A stretch of 64,000 bases of DNA from Pseudophaeomoniella oleicola. Taxonomy: Eukaryota; Ascomycota; Eurotiomycetes; Phaeomoniellales; Phaeomoniellaceae. Positions 10,654-19,646 of this stretch are shown piece by piece. A program made the position numbers and the translations under genes. Below the pieces are notes generated by a model. It made no database searches. It had not been told where the DNA came from and was given only the letters and a program-made list of their open reading frames with translations. The stretch lies in contig QWDQ01000002.1 of NCBI GenBank assembly GCA_003868215.1, positions 434,001 through 498,000 on the forward strand, read 5' to 3'. How positions within the stretch are numbered: the first letter of the stretch is position 1; every line of letters starts with the position of its first letter.

Positions 10654-11676
10654 ATGGCAATATTCCAGCGGCGGCATACCAGCAGCACCATCGCGACCGA
10701 GAAAACGTCCGAGAGCACTCTAGTTCCCAGGAAACGCACATTCTTCCCACGCCTGATCTTTTCGCTGATTTACCTCATCTCGTTTATCTTCTTAATCCTC
10801 GTCGAAATCGGCAATATCAATAAACGGCCTGTGATCCGCTCAACCTATTTCCTCCGGATCGATCTCTCCAACATCATTCCCAACACTGTGCCCAATGCTG
10901 TCCTCATCAACAGTGTTGCCCGTACCATCGGTCTTCATGACTTCTATCAGGTCGGCGTCTGGGGGTTCTGTGAAGGCTATAACGATGAAGGGATCACGGA
11001 CTGCAGTAAACCAGAGACCCTCTATTGGTTCAACCCAGTGGATATTCTCCTCAATGAACTTCTGTCAGGTGCCTCCATCGCACTCCCAACCGAACTCACC
11101 ATGTACCTCAATATCGTGCGGAAAGTCTCTTACTGGATGTTTTCCCTCTTCCTCGTCACAACTATCCTGAACTTCCTCATGATCTGCATCTCTCCCGTTA
11201 TAATATCGAGTCACCAAAGATACGTTCACCGTGGTCGACGCATCTTCTTCCGCAGCATCCCTCTCACCATCCTGACCTTCATCAGCGCCCTTTTCACCGC
11301 CGTGCCTACTGTCATCGCGACGGCAATGTTCTACATCCTCAAATCCGTCATCACCTCGCAATCGGACCTCAACATCGGCGCGAAAATGGGCACACGCATG
11401 CTTGTCTTCATGTGGGTCCCCACCGCACTCAACCTCATCGGCTTCATCTGGGCTCTCGGCAATTTCTTCGCCGTCTGCTGCTGCAGCGGTAAGCGACAGG
11501 CCAAGAGAGAAGGCCTGATTGACGACCACGGACATCCGGTCGCGGGAGAGTCCGGCACGACGAAGGATGCACCAGGGAACGGGACCAGAGGGAAAGAGAA
11601 GCTGGAGGGCGAAGGGTATGGAAATGCTTCGACAGGGAGGTATGCAAGCGTTATGTCGAAGAGATTCGGTAGATGA
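10654..11676 (+). CDS. SUR7/PalI family plasma-membrane protein
   Basis: A 340-residue four-helix membrane protein without introns. Helix 1 is at about residues 32-53 (LIFSLIYLISFIFLILVEIG). It is followed by an extracellular loop with the family signature WGFCEGY near residue 103 and a second Cys in TDCS. Helices 2-4 lie at about 160-184, 202-227 and 249-277, and the tail is hydrophilic and Gly/Lys-rich. SUR7-type proteins mark eisosome/MCC domains, and PalI relatives sense ambient pH; the sequence does not decide between these roles. The frame is open upstream to 10597, but only from a TTG, so the first true ATG in frame (10654) is used. A 76-codon uORF overlaps this start. Confidence 0.85.
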   Translation: MAIFQRRHTSSTIATEKTSESTLVPRKRTFFPRLIFSLIYLISFIFLILVEIGNINKRPVIRSTYFLRIDLSNIIPNTVPNAVLINSVARTIGLHDFYQVGVWGFCEGYNDEGITDCSKPETLYWFNPVDILLNELLSGASIALPTELTMYLNIVRKVSYWMFSLFLVTTILNFLMICISPVIISSHQRYVHRGRRIFFRSIPLTILTFISALFTAVPTVIATAMFYILKSVITSQSDLNIGAKMGTRMLVFMWVPTALNLIGFIWALGNFFAVCCCSGKRQAKREGLIDDHGHPVAGESGTTKDAPGNGTRGKEKLEGEGYGNASTGRYASVMSKRFGR

Positions 11677-12732
11677 AGGGAAGAGAGAAAAGAAGTAAAA
11701 TTAACGCTGCTACTATTCTCTCCCCTCTCCCAAAAGGACTGACTCCTTGCATGAAAAATGAGTTTGTTCCCTTCCCCATTCCGATCTCACCTCCCAAGCA
11801 TAAGCGTATGCATTCATGCATGCACGCACGAGCCTTTTTCTCAGGGGAGCGGAGACGCATCATCATCACCTTTTTTACAACAACAACGATAACGATCATC
11901 ATCAGTATTAGAAATTAGAGATTGGACATTAGCGATTAGATTCTATTAGATATTAGAATGAATGTATGTACATATCCCAGATATTTTCTTGATATACGTA
12001 TATATATATATATATACGTACGTACGTACAACACTGGCAAAGGTGACGAGCAGAGAAGAGAAGAGAAGAGAAGTTAGATGCTTTCAACGTCTGTATGGGT
12101 AGGTGGGGAGGGACGAGGGACGAGGCATCAATCAGGTACTAGAGTAGGTACAAATTTATGGAACGACATCGGTATTGGCATTGGGATAGGGATAGGAGTT
12201 GGTATCATTATTGGTATCATTTTATCGTTGACACTATCTGTACCTATGTAGGTACCTACGTATGTAGACAAGGTACCAATTACTATCTGAAATCAGACCA
12301 TGACTGCATGGCACTTTCTTCGTTCCTTCAGGTCAGGCCTGCAGTGTGCTCGTGGCAATTGAGTAAAGTACAGAACAGGGGTATCGTGGCAAAAGGAAAT
12401 GCATTTTTTGGTCGTTGACGGACATGGACAAATAACAGAGAGAAGACATGAAAAGAAAAAAACAAAGCAGAAGCGTCTCCCAAACGAACAAACTTGCGAG
12501 GCAGGAAATTGTCTGCAAATGCTCCCATTAAGTCCCCTGGTAAGGACATCTCTTTCTCTTGCAGAGTAACCATAAAACTCCTCACATCACCCATTCCCTC
12601 CTACCCTAATTCCGATCAAGGTCCCACGACCATTTGAAATTTTAATCGTGTTATCGCCAGCTTTTGTTTTGTTATGATTCCAGCAAGAGTACTAACAGCC
12701 GCAGATGCATCGTCATTGGAACATTAAGCTCG
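11677..12732. other. convergent intergenic spacer rich in simple repeats
   Basis: Between SUR7-like and the orphan gene. It holds a TA/CGTA tract (about 11992-12029), a GAGAA tract (about 12053-12073), an eight-unit degenerate hexamer GGTATT-like array (12171-12218) and a TACCTATGTAGGTACCTACG element (12241-12260). A 57-codon ORF over the hexamer array is listed separately. Confidence 0.6.
12078..12251 (+). CDS. doubtful 57-residue ORF with a Gly-Ile membrane-like segment
   Basis: An ATG-initiated open frame reads MLSTSVWVGGEGRGTRHQSG, then a short polar part, and then a Gly/Ile alternating segment (about residues 31-51) that would form a membrane helix. The segment is encoded by the degenerate hexamer repeat at 12171-12218, so it may simply be translated simple repeat. 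There is no homologue I recognise and no promoter or intron evidence. It lies between two convergent genes, in the likely 3' UTR of the SUR7-like gene. Most likely not a gene. Confidence 0.12.
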   Translation: MLSTSVWVGGEGRGTRHQSGTRVGTNLWNDIGIGIGIGIGVGIIIGIILSLTLSVPM

Positions 12733-15700
12733 TCAGGCCTCGGGAAAGGTACCAGCGTTCTGCGACAACCAGTCATCGAAATTGCTCATGTTAAGATCAT
12801 CCAGAGCATCACCGTCATCATCCTCAAAGAGCTTGGCTAGATCGTCGCTCATGGTGGCAGGCTCGCGTACATTGTTGCCACCGTTTCCGTCACAAGTACT
12901 TGCAGCTTCTTGAGCTGCAGTCCCGCAAGTCATAGCCGCCTCATCTTGATGTTCAACTGTGTCCAATGTGGTGTCAAAGAGATCATCTAGACCATCGCTG
13001 ATTTGTTCGATGGTGAGGTCTGCCGCCCCCTTCGGCTGAACATCTGCGGCGACTTGCTCTGGAGCAGGACTTCGAGTAGCTGTGGGTTGTGGGGCATTTT
13101 GTCTTCGAGCCTCTCGCACTTTCTCCCAGTAGTCTTGTCCCAAGAAGGCCGGTAGCATGGCGGGCCCGGAGCTTGCAACAGAGTGACTATTGCTAACTTG
13201 TGTCTGAGAAGAACCCTTGCTGTGCATTGAAGTAGAACCCGCCGTCAATGAGGTCGACGTCGTTGCTGGGGTTGAAGATGACGATATTCGCATGTCGTCA
13301 TGGCCACGGTCACCATCAAAAACACTCTCATCCGATCTCTTTCCGATGTTCTCTTCATCGTGTTGGCCAGCGCCTTGAGGTTGAACCCCTGTGGACTGTA
13401 TCAAACTGGGATCCACGAACTGGATATTGGTGCGACCCGAATTAAATGGGACGGACGCACTTCTAGTCTTGGCGGATCCGCCTCTGCTTGCGTGGTTTGA
13501 TCGTACTCCATTATTCTTGGCTGTCTCACGCTGTGCATTGAATTGGGCGATCGACCTCTCATGAAGTTGGGATGCCATTTCTGGGGTCACGCCCGCAGCC
13601 ATCATCTCATCCATCGAAGCTGTTCGGAGGTCTCCTTTCCATTTCTGGAAATCCTTGGTGTTGTTGTAAATGCTACTAGGTGCAGACGTCGACCTTGACA
13701 TTGGAGTTGACGATGGCGAGGAGGAAATCTGCACGGGAGGGATGTTTGCCTGGAGTCCTCTCATTGCCTGCGCCATTGTTGGTGGACCAGGCTTAGGTAT
13801 GACCTGCTTACCACATAATAGCTCCATAGTGGCGACGTTGTCGAGACGCTGCCGTTTCGCTTCTGGTTGCATTTCCTTCATCCATGACAAGTCTTTGCGC
13901 TTCATAGCAGCCCGGGCCTCGATGGCTGATTGATCAACTGGCTGTGGAATGACAGGCACGGGGGCTGGCAAAGGCTTCTGTTGGGTCTTCTTTGTAATTT
14001 TATTTACTTTTCCGCCGGTTTTGGCCGGCATTTTCTGGAAATGCGCTGGCAAAGGGACGCGATCGCCCTTACGTTGGAGTGACCCATTTGAGTCAACCTT
14101 GAGGGATCCAATTGCTAGTCCACCCTTCGTTGTTCTGTTGGTAGAACTAGAGGCAGCAGGCTGTGAAAAGGCAGGATTAACGTATCTCCACGCTGGAGGG
14201 AGATTTTGGTCACATGGCTGATCAATTGGGGATGCGTTCACGCTCAATGGTATGGGAGAAGAATGGCTAGCGGGTTGCGGTGTTCCATTGCTTGGTTGAG
14301 GGGTCGTTGCGAGCGGCATTGGGGAGGAGTTGGACTCGCGAAAGATCTGCGGAGATGAGGGTGTGCAACCATGATTGTCGGGACTGCGACGACATATATT
14401 TGAGACATGTCCAAGTATTTGTGGTTCTGATTGGTTGGCAGGGGTCTGCACAGCTGTTGAAGGCAGAGACTGTGGGACGGAATCTGGACTGGTAGATTTC
14501 GAAGATCTGCCACCAGCGGTAGAAAGATCGGCAACATCAGGTACATTCTTAGCACCGCCGTTGTTGTGCAGTTGTGACTGATGTGGAGGATCTAGTACAA
14601 TGGTTGATCCTTCATTGTGAAAGACCGACTCGTTTACAGTTGTAACAGCATCATTGGTATGATATGAGGCAAAGTCGCCTTCTCGAAGTCTGAACAGCAC
14701 GCTGCCATAAGCATTCCTCCAGTGATCGACCTGAGTTTCATGATATTGAATCTGAGACTGGAACAGTTCGGTCATCTTAGCTCGTTGAGATTTGTATACT
14801 TCGGTCATCTTAGCTCGTTGAGTTTTGAGGAACTCAATTTCATTTCGGAGCTCTATGTTCTGATCTTGCATAGCTTGAAAATATTCATGGTCACGAAGAC
14901 TGAAAATATTCGAGAGAAAATCGCGCTCCGAAGTTACTTGCGCAAGTTGGACTTGGAGAGCCTCAGCTCTCGATGCTGCTGCAACCATGACAGCTGTGGT
15001 TTTGATAGTATGCAGAACTGGCGAAGACGGTAAATAACGTAATGGTGGCGACGGAACCTGAGAAGGGTGGTAGGGGGAGAGGCGGTTCAAATTTGCAAGA
15101 GACAGAAGTACAGTGGCTCGCGGACCGGTTGTAACACGACGCCAATCTCTATCGAGAATCAAGTCTTTCTTCAAAGTCTGACTGCGAGGACCAGTAGGCT
15201 TGGATAGTGGCTTACGGGAAGGTTTCTTGGTCTTGACAAGCTCAGTTTCTTTTACTGATTCAATTGATCGGAATGATGGCCGGAGAGATGTTGAAGACGA
15301 GACTGGTGTGGTAGTTCTTGAGAAAGAGAATGCTGGTTCTGACACAGAATTTGCTTTATCCTGGTTGTGAAATGGTGAGCATGGAAGACAATTTGTAGAA
15401 GTCGAAGCAGATGGACGTGAATAAAGAGGGATTTGGACCGTAATAGAGGTACAATAGTAGGGTTTTACCTCTGATATTTCTTCACCACTGGTGAATAACG
15501 GTTCCCCAGCCGCGACATTTTCAGCTGGTCCTTCACGGTCTTGCTGTCGCGCAGACCGAGAGACTCGATTGATTTCATAGTCTGAACGCTCAATTGACTT
15601 GTCTCCTGTCAAGCCTGAAACAGGTTGGAGCACATGTGGACTTGGTGATGCCTGTGATCCAGGGAAAGGTGTAAGCCCTAAATCACGAATATTGCTCTTG

Positions 15701-15798
15701 GTTGAGGCATTGAGAGAAGCATAATTACCTTCTGCAGGCACCAACCCAAGGTTTCTCGCCGCTGTATCCTCCATATTACGTCTCCCAGATTCTAACAT
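12733..15798 (-). CDS. Orphan 1,021-residue disordered protein with central coiled coil and acidic C-terminus
   Basis: I do not recognise this protein. A single open frame of 1,022 codons begins at the ATG at 15798 (another at 15774; the frame extends to 15846 only from GTG). Residues 1-270 are Ser/Pro/Thr-rich and basic in places (KTKKPSRKPLSKP). Residues about 270-365 form a coiled coil rich in Gln, Glu and Arg with a perfect 23-base duplication, producing two copies of SQRAKMTE/TQRAKMTE 11 residues apart. The middle is low complexity with basic patches resembling nuclear localisation signals (EARAAMKRKD, EAKRQRLDN). The last 100 residues are acidic with repeated DDLFD/DDLAKLFED/FDDWLSQ motifs that resemble transactivation or short interaction motifs. 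A start at internal Met (14988) just before the coiled coil is possible. A nuclear regulatory role is a guess. Confidence 0.7.
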   Translation of the reverse strand: MLESGRRNMEDTAARNLGLVPAEGNYASLNASTKSNIRDLGLTPFPGSQASPSPHVLQPVSGLTGDKSIERSDYEINRVSRSARQQDREGPAENVAAGEPLFTSGEEISEVKPYYCTSITVQIPLYSRPSASTSTNCLPCSPFHNQDKANSVSEPAFSFSRTTTPVSSSTSLRPSFRSIESVKETELVKTKKPSRKPLSKPTGPRSQTLKKDLILDRDWRRVTTGPRATVLLSLANLNRLSPYHPSQVPSPPLRYLPSSPVLHTIKTTAVMVAAASRAEALQVQLAQVTSERDFLSNIFSLRDHEYFQAMQDQNIELRNEIEFLKTQRAKMTEVYKSQRAKMTELFQSQIQYHETQVDHWRNAYGSVLFRLREGDFASYHTNDAVTTVNESVFHNEGSTIVLDPPHQSQLHNNGGAKNVPDVADLSTAGGRSSKSTSPDSVPQSLPSTAVQTPANQSEPQILGHVSNICRRSPDNHGCTPSSPQIFRESNSSPMPLATTPQPSNGTPQPASHSSPIPLSVNASPIDQPCDQNLPPAWRYVNPAFSQPAASSSTNRTTKGGLAIGSLKVDSNGSLQRKGDRVPLPAHFQKMPAKTGGKVNKITKKTQQKPLPAPVPVIPQPVDQSAIEARAAMKRKDLSWMKEMQPEAKRQRLDNVATMELLCGKQVIPKPGPPTMAQAMRGLQANIPPVQISSSPSSTPMSRSTSAPSSIYNNTKDFQKWKGDLRTASMDEMMAAGVTPEMASQLHERSIAQFNAQRETAKNNGVRSNHASRGGSAKTRSASVPFNSGRTNIQFVDPSLIQSTGVQPQGAGQHDEENIGKRSDESVFDGDRGHDDMRISSSSTPATTSTSLTAGSTSMHSKGSSQTQVSNSHSVASSGPAMLPAFLGQDYWEKVREARRQNAPQPTATRSPAPEQVAADVQPKGAADLTIEQISDGLDDLFDTTLDTVEHQDEAAMTCGTAAQEAASTCDGNGGNNVREPATMSDDLAKLFEDDDGDALDDLNMSNFDDWLSQNAGTFPEA

Positions 15799-16201
15799 AT
15801 GATCATGTAGGCATCCAAGGAGGTCCTTAAGATGCGTAGGCCACACCTAGAGTCTCCTGGCTCGTCCCATGCATAGAAAAGCATCAAGCCAAGTTATCAA
15901 ATATTATGGCTTGTTTGGGATGGCCAAGGAGCCACGGGCACCTTTACTGCCTGTCAGGGCTGTTCCAAGACGATGTAGTTCTCAAGTGAGGTGTTGATAA
16001 ATGCTCGGTGAAGCCTAACTCGGCAAACTTGCTCCGTTCGGAGATGTGCGAAGCTCACAGCCTTACAGGGCACCTTTGTTCGCGATGCTATGTACAGTAG
16101 TCACTGTATTTGATGAGACCTCTTGAGAAGTCCATATTAATTGCCAAACTGAAGGTGGTTCTCAAAGGTTCAAGCAAGACGTAAGACTTGTGACAGGCGC
16201 C
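15799..16201. promoter_or_regulatory. shared divergent promoter region orphan/LST8
   Basis: A 403-bp gap between two head-to-head starts. I see no clear TATA box, repeat or small gene in it. Confidence 0.4.
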
Positions 16202-17527
16202 ATGAGCGTCATTCTTTGTACAGGTATGATCCCCCTCTGTGCGCTCGTTCACGTCCTGCGATACTTCCTACTGACAAGATACTTGTAGCTGGCTACGATC
16301 ATACCATTCGGTGCGCTCAGTTGGTAAGGCATGGGAAGCTTGGGGGCTGACGAGACTTCCACAGATTTTGGGAGGCGCTCTCCGGAATATGCTCACGCAC
16401 AATTCAACATCCCGAATCCCAAGTCAATCGTTTGACCATAACACCAGACAAGCGCTACCTTGCTGCTGCTGGTCGTCATGTCGTACGACTCTACGACATC
16501 AAATCTTCAAACCCAAACCCTGTAATGACATTTGAGGGTCATACCAACAACATCACCGGCGTTACTTTTCAACACGAGGGCAAGTGGATGGTGACAAGCT
16601 CTGAAGACAGCACCGTCAAAGTGTGGGACACTAGGACAGGAAGCCTTCAAAGAAATTATGACCATGATTTTCCTGTCAATGATGTTGTCATTCATGCAAA
16701 TCAAGGAGAACTCATTAGTTGTGATAGAGGCGGTTGTATCAGGGTGTGGGATCTTAGTTTGAACAAATGCACTCATCAGCTGGTACCAGAGGAGGATGTC
16801 TCAGTGGCTAGTGTCAGTGTTTCTCTGGATGGGACACTTTTAGCTGCTGGTAGCAACAAGGTATTGATATTATCAAGTGCATTTTCCTCTTGGTCTAACC
16901 ATATTCTAGGGTCATGTTTACATTTGGCGAGTCTTCCAAGAGGGCAATGCAACCCGATTGGACCCAATTTGCCATTTTGTTGCACACAATACATATCTAA
17001 CGCGGCTTCTCATCTCACCTGATGTGCGGGCATTGGCTACGTGCTCTGCGGATCACACCGTAAAGATCTGGAAGATCGAACAAGAATCTGACGATCTCCT
17101 GAGCGACGAATATCGAGAGCGTCTCGAAGTGGAAGAGGACCAGAAGCAAAAGGCAGAGGCCGGTAGCAACAGTTTCACGACCAACGGAACCAGTTCCCCA
17201 AGCTCTTCCTATGTGACGAACAGGTCGACCCTAAACAGTACAGCGTATACGGCTAATGGCAGCGAAAGTACTCCAGGTGTACCACCACAGTCTGTTCAGA
17301 ACATGCAACGACCCCTGGAGCTTCTCACAACACTGCAAGGTCACCAACGATGGGTCTGGGATTGCGCGTTCTCGGCGGACTCTGCTTACTTGGTCACCGT
17401 TTGCAGCGATCATTATGCAAGACTCTGGGAGCTCTCATCTACTTCTATCATTCGCCAATACAATGGCCATCACCGCGGCGCTGTCTGCGTTGCATTGAAC
17501 GATCATTCCGAAGGCGGAGCTGCTTAA
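16202..17527 (+). CDS. LST8: WD40 TOR-complex subunit Lst8 (Pop3/Wat1, mLST8)
   Basis: A seven-bladed WD40 protein that binds and stabilises the TOR kinase domain in TORC1 and TORC2. Four exons (16202-16223, 16289-16310, 16365-16860, 16910-17527) join in phase to 385 residues. They begin MSVILCTAGYDHTIRFWEAL, the hallmark Lst8 N-terminus split by two introns. Conserved blades include HPESQVNRL, GHTNNITGV, SEDSTVKVWDTRTG, FPVNDV, CDRGGCIRVWDL and GHQRWVWDCAFS with SDHYARLWEL. Compared with yeast Lst8 (about 303 residues) there is an extra Ser/Thr/Asn- and Glu-rich segment at about residues 238-316 between blades 5 and 6, with no splice signals I could use to remove it. The convergent neighbour is VTC1. 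Confidence 0.93.
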
Positions 17528-18035
17528 GGACGGAGCTGTTCAAGGAGAGCTTTTGCTCTTTCAAATCCAAGGAGTGCGATACTGGAGTAAGGCAATGTTG
17601 CTGTAACGATTTGCATTGGAAAATTTTGGCGGCGTTGGGGGAAAATCTTGCGACCTGGGCGATGTATTCATGATACCCGTATGTCTTCCTTTTCTGGGAC
17701 ACGGCTTAGTCCTCAAGCCAAATGAAGAGTATGCACAAGCTATGATGAGTTGATGTCTTGTGATTCATTTGTATAGAAAAACCCATGAAGGACTGAAATG
17801 GTGTAGAAATGACCCAAAAGCAAACAAGAACCGTACTAACACCTGTATCCAAACCGAGCTGTGGCATTCTGGACATCCCTCTTGTCCATCTCAGCAGAAA
17901 CTTTAACCAATTCCGTCTATGTACATAGTGATATCAAGTGATGTCCTGGAATTTATGCGGTAACCATCATGTCGCACAGTGATTGCATATAAGAATCATC
18001 AGCAGGCGTGAACCGATTAGCTGTCCCCATTCAAT
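17528..18035. other. intergenic, convergent 3' ends
   Basis: Between LST8 and VTC1 stops. No repeat or coding signal seen. Confidence 0.6.
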
Positions 18036-18457
18036 TCAAGCCGTAATCCTCAAGACAAAGTTGACCACCACGGCTGCGAGTAGAGCCACAGCCAGAACAC
18101 TTGGTCCAAACCTGTCATCAAAGCCACCTTGACCCCTTTGCCTTATGCTCTTTGCTCTCCAGTGAAATGTAATCAAAGCGTATATCATCGATGCCATGGC
18201 CACAAGCGTAAATAAACCGGCAGATATTCGACCGACACTATCCCCGAAATTTAGGAGACCGACGGCCAGACCACCGAGAATGACCGTGAAATTTAGCCAT
18301 GACAGGAATGTTCTCTCATTCGCGAAGAAAACCTTGGGCTCGACTCGAGTGGGTAGGGCGATGCGCTTGCCTATTGGACGTGGTCCATTAGCGAAGATTT
18401 TACCTCTGTTGGATGCCACATACCTGGCGCTGCCTGAAGGAGGGGCTGTGAAGACAT
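18036..18457 (-). CDS. VTC1: Vacuolar transporter chaperone subunit Vtc1
   Basis: The small membrane subunit of the VTC complex, which makes and moves polyphosphate into the vacuole. It is a DUF202-domain protein with three membrane helices. Exon 1 (18457-18424) encodes [11 protein letters not shown], and exon 2 (18370-18036) continues [20 protein letters not shown]. The 53-bp intron is phase 1 and the product has 122 residues, close to the yeast 129. The helix blocks [43 protein letters not shown] and [18 protein letters not shown] are near invariant in the family. The frame of exon 2 stays open through the intron up to an ATG at 18578, so an unspliced form could encode a 180-residue variant with an unrelated N-terminus. 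The spliced form is clearly the conserved one. Confidence 0.95.
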
Positions 18458-19085
18458 TGTGGAAGATATAAAACCAATTGGTCGATGCAAAGATGTATTC
18501 CGACTTGCTTGGAGCTGCGATGTCGTCTGTCAATGACCGCAGAGAAGATCGCAACCAAGTCGTTTTCGGAGGTCCCAATTGCCGCCCACCAAGAGCAAAT
18601 AGCGGTTTTATAGGAACAGCAGAAACAATATCAGGAATTGGTCAAAAGCACCTATAATATAATCAACATGTGATACCATTAGAGAGCTATGCGAAGTTTG
18701 ATGAAACAATATATTTTGAAGCTCCCCTCTGATACCGCCTTTGGCAGAATTCAGTGTTCAAGATAACATGGCAGCATGTGCTTCTGGGCCTGTTTTTCAT
18801 TTGCTACAGTGCACAGACCACCTGGTTCAGGTGCCAAGAAAGCTGGAGCAGTCTACGGTCGTCAAGATTGATCATCGAGTGCAATTCAATGTTGACATTT
18901 CGGGTAGTCCCCTAGATGGCAGCCATACAGAACCTAGAGCCTGTAAAGTGTAGGTGTAACTTAATATTCACACAACTCTAGGAACCTTACGGCATCCTCG
19001 AGAAATCATCTGGAGTTCACATTTCAGCTTGTCTGTCTATATTCCGCTCCAGATTATATCGATTCCATCCCTTATATTCACAGTC
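18458..19085. promoter_or_regulatory. shared divergent promoter region VTC1/dynein light chain
   Basis: A 628-bp gap between head-to-head starts. No clear motif is seen; short open frames here look non-coding. Confidence 0.4.
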
Positions 19086-19646
19086 ATGGCGAGCGGCGCA
19101 GCTGCACAACCGCCGATACCCTTCCTCCAGTTGAAGGAGATCGCAACAGAGGTGAGGCTTCTTGATCCATACACCCGCAATGAAGGAAGTGGACTAACAA
19201 GCGCGTGAAGGCATGTGACTCAACCTTTGCTCCAGTGACATCTTACCATCACCCTTCAACCGAAGGGTGGAACACTGCGATAATCGTATGTCAACTTGGA
19301 GACCCTCACCTCCAGATCAGAGTTGCTAACAACAGGCTAGAACTCAATACTAGCTGCCCTGATAAAGGCTACCACCCCATCGTCATCAACGCCCGCACAG
19401 TCACCCTACAAATTCGCAGTCACATCGACGATCATCGAGCACGTGCCCTCCACTCGCAAGATCGAGAGCTCAGAAAGCGATGCCTCAGCAGCAGCCCCAA
19501 CCGCTGGCGGCGGTAGGAGAGGTATGCACAGTGCTACAGGTGCATACTGGAACACTGAAAAGGATGGCATGTGGAGTTTCAAATATGAAGCAGGTGAAGG
19601 GAAAGGATTGGATGTTGTAGTCGGGATCTTGTGGATAGCCGTTTAG
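19086..19646 (+). CDS. Tctex-type dynein light chain (DYNLT family)
   Basis: A light chain of cytoplasmic dynein that joins the intermediate chain and cargo. Three exons (19086-19151, 19211-19285, 19341-19646) in phase 0 throughout give 148 residues. After MASGAAAQPPIPFLQL the family helix reads LKEIATEACDSTF. Next come the block W-NTAIINSILAALIK, the strand YKFAVTSTIIEHV, and the terminal beta strands RRGMHSATGAYWNTEKDGMWSFKYE and GLDVVVGILWIAV. The acceptor of intron 2 was chosen as GGCTAG (ending 19340) because an upstream AG would break the conserved NSILAAL. A Ser/Ala/Gly-rich loop between strands is longer than in animal Tctex1. Confidence 0.9.
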
